Below, one piece after another: positions 61,852-64,000 of a stretch of DNA of 64,000 nt. Numbering within the stretch: position 1 is the stretch's first letter; each line of letters opens with the position of its first letter. The DNA is from Defluviicoccus sp. bin129 (GTDB lineage Bacteria; Pseudomonadota; Alphaproteobacteria; MPNO01): assembly GCA_002239065.1 (NCBI GenBank), contig MPNO01000007.1, positions 55,421 through 119,420 on the forward strand, given 5' to 3'. A program made the position numbers and the translations under genes. The notes under the pieces were generated by a model. That model was not told where the DNA came from. It worked only from the letters and a program-made list of their open reading frames with translations, and ran no database searches.

Positions 61852-62883
61852 TTGCTGAGCCTGCAGAAGATCGCCCCCGAGCCCGGCGGAATCGCGCTCC
61901 GCGAGATCGACCCGCGCGAGCCCGGGCCGGGCGAGATTTCGATCCGGATGGGGGCGGCCGGGATCTGCGGCACCGACATGCAGATCTACAACTGGGCGCC
62001 CCGCATGGCGCGGCGCATGGCGCTGCCGCGGGTGCTCGGCCACGAGGTCTCGGGCACCGTCGAGGCGGTGGGGCCGGGGGTCGAGACCGTCGCGGCCGGC
62101 GACCGGGTGAGCCTGGAGAGCCATATCTTCTGCGGCACCTGCCGGCCCTGCCGGCTGGGGCGCGCCCATCTCTGCGAGGCGACCCGCTACCCGGGGATCG
62201 ACATCGACGGCGCCTTCGCCGAGGCGCTGACCGTCCCGGCCTCGATCGCCTGGGTCAACCCGCCGGAGCTGCCGCACGAGACGGCGGCGATGCTCGAGCC
62301 CTTCGGCATCGCCGTCCATGCCTGCCTGGCCGGGGCCGGGGTGTCCGGGCTCACCGTGCTGGTCAACGGGTGCGGGCCGATCGGGCTGATGGCGGTGGCG
62401 GTCGCCCGCGCGCTCGGCGCGGCGCGGGTGATCGCCTGCGACATCGTCCCGCTGCGGCTCCGCGCTGCCGAGACCATGGGCGCCGACCGCGCGGTCGATG
62501 CCGGCGACGAGGACCCGGCCCGGATTGCCCGCGACATGACCGGCGGGGCCGGGGTCGATGTGGGGATCGAATTTTCGGGCAGCGAGGCCGGGTTCGACGC
62601 GGTCTTCCAGTCCCTCGCCAAGGGCGGCGATTTCCGGCTGGTCGGCGCGCCGCCCGCCGCGATTGCGGTCGACTTCACCTGGTGGCTGCTCAAATGCCCG
62701 GCGATGCAGAACATCCACGGCCGGCTGATCTGGCAGACCTGGCAGCGCGCGACCGAGCTGCTGGCGACCGGCGCGGTCGACCTCGCCCCGGTGCGGAGCC
62801 ATGTGCTCCCGCTTTCCGAAGCGCCGCGCGGGTTCGAACTGATCCGCGACGGCGCGGCGCTCAAGCCCGTCCTCGTGCCATGA
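61852..62883 (+). CDS. Zinc-dependent alcohol dehydrogenase
   Basis: A 343-residue medium-chain dehydrogenase. CGTDMQIYNW and GHEVSGTVEAVG mark the catalytic zinc; the structural zinc Cys lie in CGTCRPCRLGRAHLC; the Rossmann motif is GCGPIGLMAVAVARALGA. TTG 61852 is the only suitable start and gives the family N-terminus. It stands between the oxygenase subunits and their reductase; in related operons a short-chain diol dehydrogenase sits in this position, so the placement is unusual. Confidence 0.88.
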   Translation: MLSLQKIAPEPGGIALREIDPREPGPGEISIRMGAAGICGTDMQIYNWAPRMARRMALPRVLGHEVSGTVEAVGPGVETVAAGDRVSLESHIFCGTCRPCRLGRAHLCEATRYPGIDIDGAFAEALTVPASIAWVNPPELPHETAAMLEPFGIAVHACLAGAGVSGLTVLVNGCGPIGLMAVAVARALGAARVIACDIVPLRLRAAETMGADRAVDAGDEDPARIARDMTGGAGVDVGIEFSGSEAGFDAVFQSLAKGGDFRLVGAPPAAIAVDFTWWLLKCPAMQNIHGRLIWQTWQRATELLATGAVDLAPVRSHVLPLSEAPRGFELIRDGAALKPVLVP

Positions 62884-63896
62884 CCAGCCATACCGTCACC
62901 CTGGTCTTCGACGACGGGCGCATCGCGCGCATCCAGGCCGACGAGGACGACACGATCTACCTCGCCGCGCTCAAGCACCGCATCCGCATCGAGACCGACT
63001 GCCTCGAAGGCGCCTGCGCGACCTGCAAGGGGGTCTGCACCTCGGGCGCGTACCGCATGGACGAGTACAGCGAGGACGCGCTGAGCGCCGAGGAGGCGGC
63101 CAGGCGCGAGGTGCTGACCTGCCAGATGCACGTGCTGTCGGACTGCGTGATCGAATATCCCTACCCGTCGACGTTTTCGCTCAAGGCCCCGCCGGTCACG
63201 CGGATGGCGCGCGTCGCCGAAATCGAGACCGTGGCGGAAGGCGTGGTCCGGCTGGTCGTCGAGCCGGAGGACGGGGAGCACGGGCCGGTGGTTTTCATGC
63301 CGGGCCAATACGTCCATCTCGGCGTGCCCGGGACCGACGCCGTGCGCTCCTATTCCTTCGCCAACCCGCCGGCGGAGACCGGGCGCTACACCTTCTTTAT
63401 CAAGGTGCTGGAGGAGGGCGCGATGAGCGGCTATGTCGCGGGACCCGCGCGGCCGGGCGACGCGATGCCGGTGACCGGGCCGTTCGGCCGGTTCTACTTG
63501 CGCCCGCCGAGCCGGCCGATCGTCATGGTGGCGGGCGGCACCGGGCTCGCGCCGATGCTCTCGATGTTCGACCACATGCTGGCGACCGGCGCGACGGACC
63601 AGCCGATCCGCCTGCTCTACGGCGCCAATACTCCGGCGGAGCTGTTCTCGCTCGACGCGCTCGACGATCATGCCGGGCGCGGGCTCGACCTGACCGCGGA
63701 GCTCTGCGTCGTCGAGGGCGGGGACGGGTGGTCCGGCGCGACGGGGCATGTGACGACCCTGCTCAGGCCGGAGATCCTGGGCTCCGGAGACTGCGACGCC
63801 TATCTCTGCGGCCCGCCGCCGATGATCGACGCCGCCACCGCCTGGCCCCCCCGCGCCGCGTCAGGGCGGGCCGTGTTCCACTGCTGTCCGGTTTAG
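62880..63896 (+). CDS. Ferredoxin-FAD/NAD reductase of the dioxygenase, C-terminus altered
   Basis: A 338-residue reductase of the BenC/AntC kind. An N-terminal plant-type [2Fe-2S] domain has Cys in DCLEGACATCKG and EVLTCQM; the FAD domain has R-S-Y-S-F-A-N-P; the NAD domain has MVAGGTGLAPMLSM and CGPPPMIDAA. The ending AATAWPPRAASGRAVFHCCPV is not family-like: a run of seven C disturbs the frame near 63849, and the stop codon itself comes from the repeat R3. About ten to twenty normal C-terminal residues seem replaced. The enzyme passes electrons from NADH to the dioxygenase. It overlaps the ADH stop by 4 nt. Confidence 0.88.
   Translation: MTSHTVTLVFDDGRIARIQADEDDTIYLAALKHRIRIETDCLEGACATCKGVCTSGAYRMDEYSEDALSAEEAARREVLTCQMHVLSDCVIEYPYPSTFSLKAPPVTRMARVAEIETVAEGVVRLVVEPEDGEHGPVVFMPGQYVHLGVPGTDAVRSYSFANPPAETGRYTFFIKVLEEGAMSGYVAGPARPGDAMPVTGPFGRFYLRPPSRPIVMVAGGTGLAPMLSMFDHMLATGATDQPIRLLYGANTPAELFSLDALDDHAGRGLDLTAELCVVEGGDGWSGATGHVTTLLRPEILGSGDCDAYLCGPPPMIDAATAWPPRAASGRAVFHCCPV
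63849..63873. other. C-run near the end of the reductase gene
   Basis: A run of seven C near 63847 and mostly G/C sequence precede the repeat R3. In the +1 frame the sequence reads R-R-V-R-A-G-R-V, which resembles the expected family ending, so one base may be missing or extra. Confidence 0.5.
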
Positions 63897-64000
63897 CCCT
63901 CGACGCAGGCTCCGCCCCGATGGGCGAGACTGTCGCCGCCACCCTATTGTCACCCCGGACTTGATCCGGGGCCCAGGGAAGCCGGGCGAGGGCGGTGCCT
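63874..64000. repeat. Palindromic repeat R3, left part, running off the window
   Basis: It opens with the terminal sequence TGTTCCACTGCTGTCCGGTT, followed by a module that is the reverse complement of the right module of R2, then the left hairpin arm GTCACCCCGGACTTGATCC from 63949. The other half lies beyond the window. Its terminal TTTAG supplies the stop codon of the reductase gene. Confidence 0.85.

Overview
This is a very GC-rich, densely packed bacterial chromosome segment. Genes run in short operons, often with 1-22 nt overlaps of the ATGA/GTGA type. Organism: most likely an alphaproteobacterium. The clues are the gene set (TRAP and NitT/TauT transporters, many UbiD, LLM, hydantoinase and MmgE/PrpD proteins), three Phd/VapC/AbrB-type toxin-antitoxin modules, and a palindromic repeat family whose translations read like the alphaproteobacterial HPGLDPGP type. 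No rRNA, tRNA, CRISPR array or prophage is visible. This is accessory catabolic territory.

Layout. (1) 80-7437: an SDR dehydrogenase, two tandem UbiD-type decarboxylases, an FMN alpha-hydroxyacid oxidase and a benzoylformate-decarboxylase-like TPP enzyme; the last two form a mandelate-pathway-like pair. (2) 7461-9210: a MITE-like repeat, an orphan Phd antitoxin and a second alpha-hydroxyacid oxidase. (3) 9302-17674: a four-gene NitT/TauT-type ABC importer, then a Rieske protein, a small unknown protein, a metal-dependent amidohydrolase/decarboxylase, an MmgE/PrpD protein, a PEP-mutase/isocitrate-lyase family lyase and a cupin. (4) 17671-19994: a TPP enzyme and a cupin on the other strand. (5) 20152-24198: the 2-methylcitrate cycle (prpD, prpB, prpC) with a tiny lipoprotein ORF inside. 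(6) 24214-28378, minus strand: a putative selenocysteine-containing AhpD-like protein, a DMT transporter, a 3-hydroxyisobutyrate-dehydrogenase-like enzyme and alanine dehydrogenase. (7) 28459-38602: a quinone oxidoreductase, a small regulatory locus with three identical-architecture operators, a TRAP transporter, RidA, YrdC, TrmO, a nitroreductase and an aryl-CoA-ligase-like enzyme. (8) 38735-49899: two toxin-antitoxin modules, hydantoinase/oxoprolinase subunits B and A (separated by 3.8 kb), a reduced CysN-CysC fusion, YceI with cytochrome b561, and an aminotransferase with a disrupted frame. (9) 49967-63896: a maleate-isomerase-like protein, an FAD monooxygenase, two LLM oxygenases, an enamidase-like hydrolase, a DAO oxidase, an SDR, an ornithine-cyclodeaminase-like enzyme, and a two-subunit aromatic dioxygenase with Zn-ADH and reductase. 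This looks like N-heterocycle or aromatic acid breakdown.

The strongest unexpected signal is at 24214-25362. One reading frame is interrupted by a single in-frame TGA exactly where the second cysteine of an AhpD C-x-x-C-x-x-x-H motif should be. A 7-bp hairpin with a G-containing 5-nt loop lies 24 nt downstream of the TGA, as expected for a bacterial SECIS.

Caution on sequence quality: at least six places (about 14721, 15442, 24873, 36688, 48411 and 63849) hold short stretches made almost only of G and C. Several sit beside a short duplication, and three break or distort genes. They look like assembly or consensus errors, so the frameshifts reported there may not be real.
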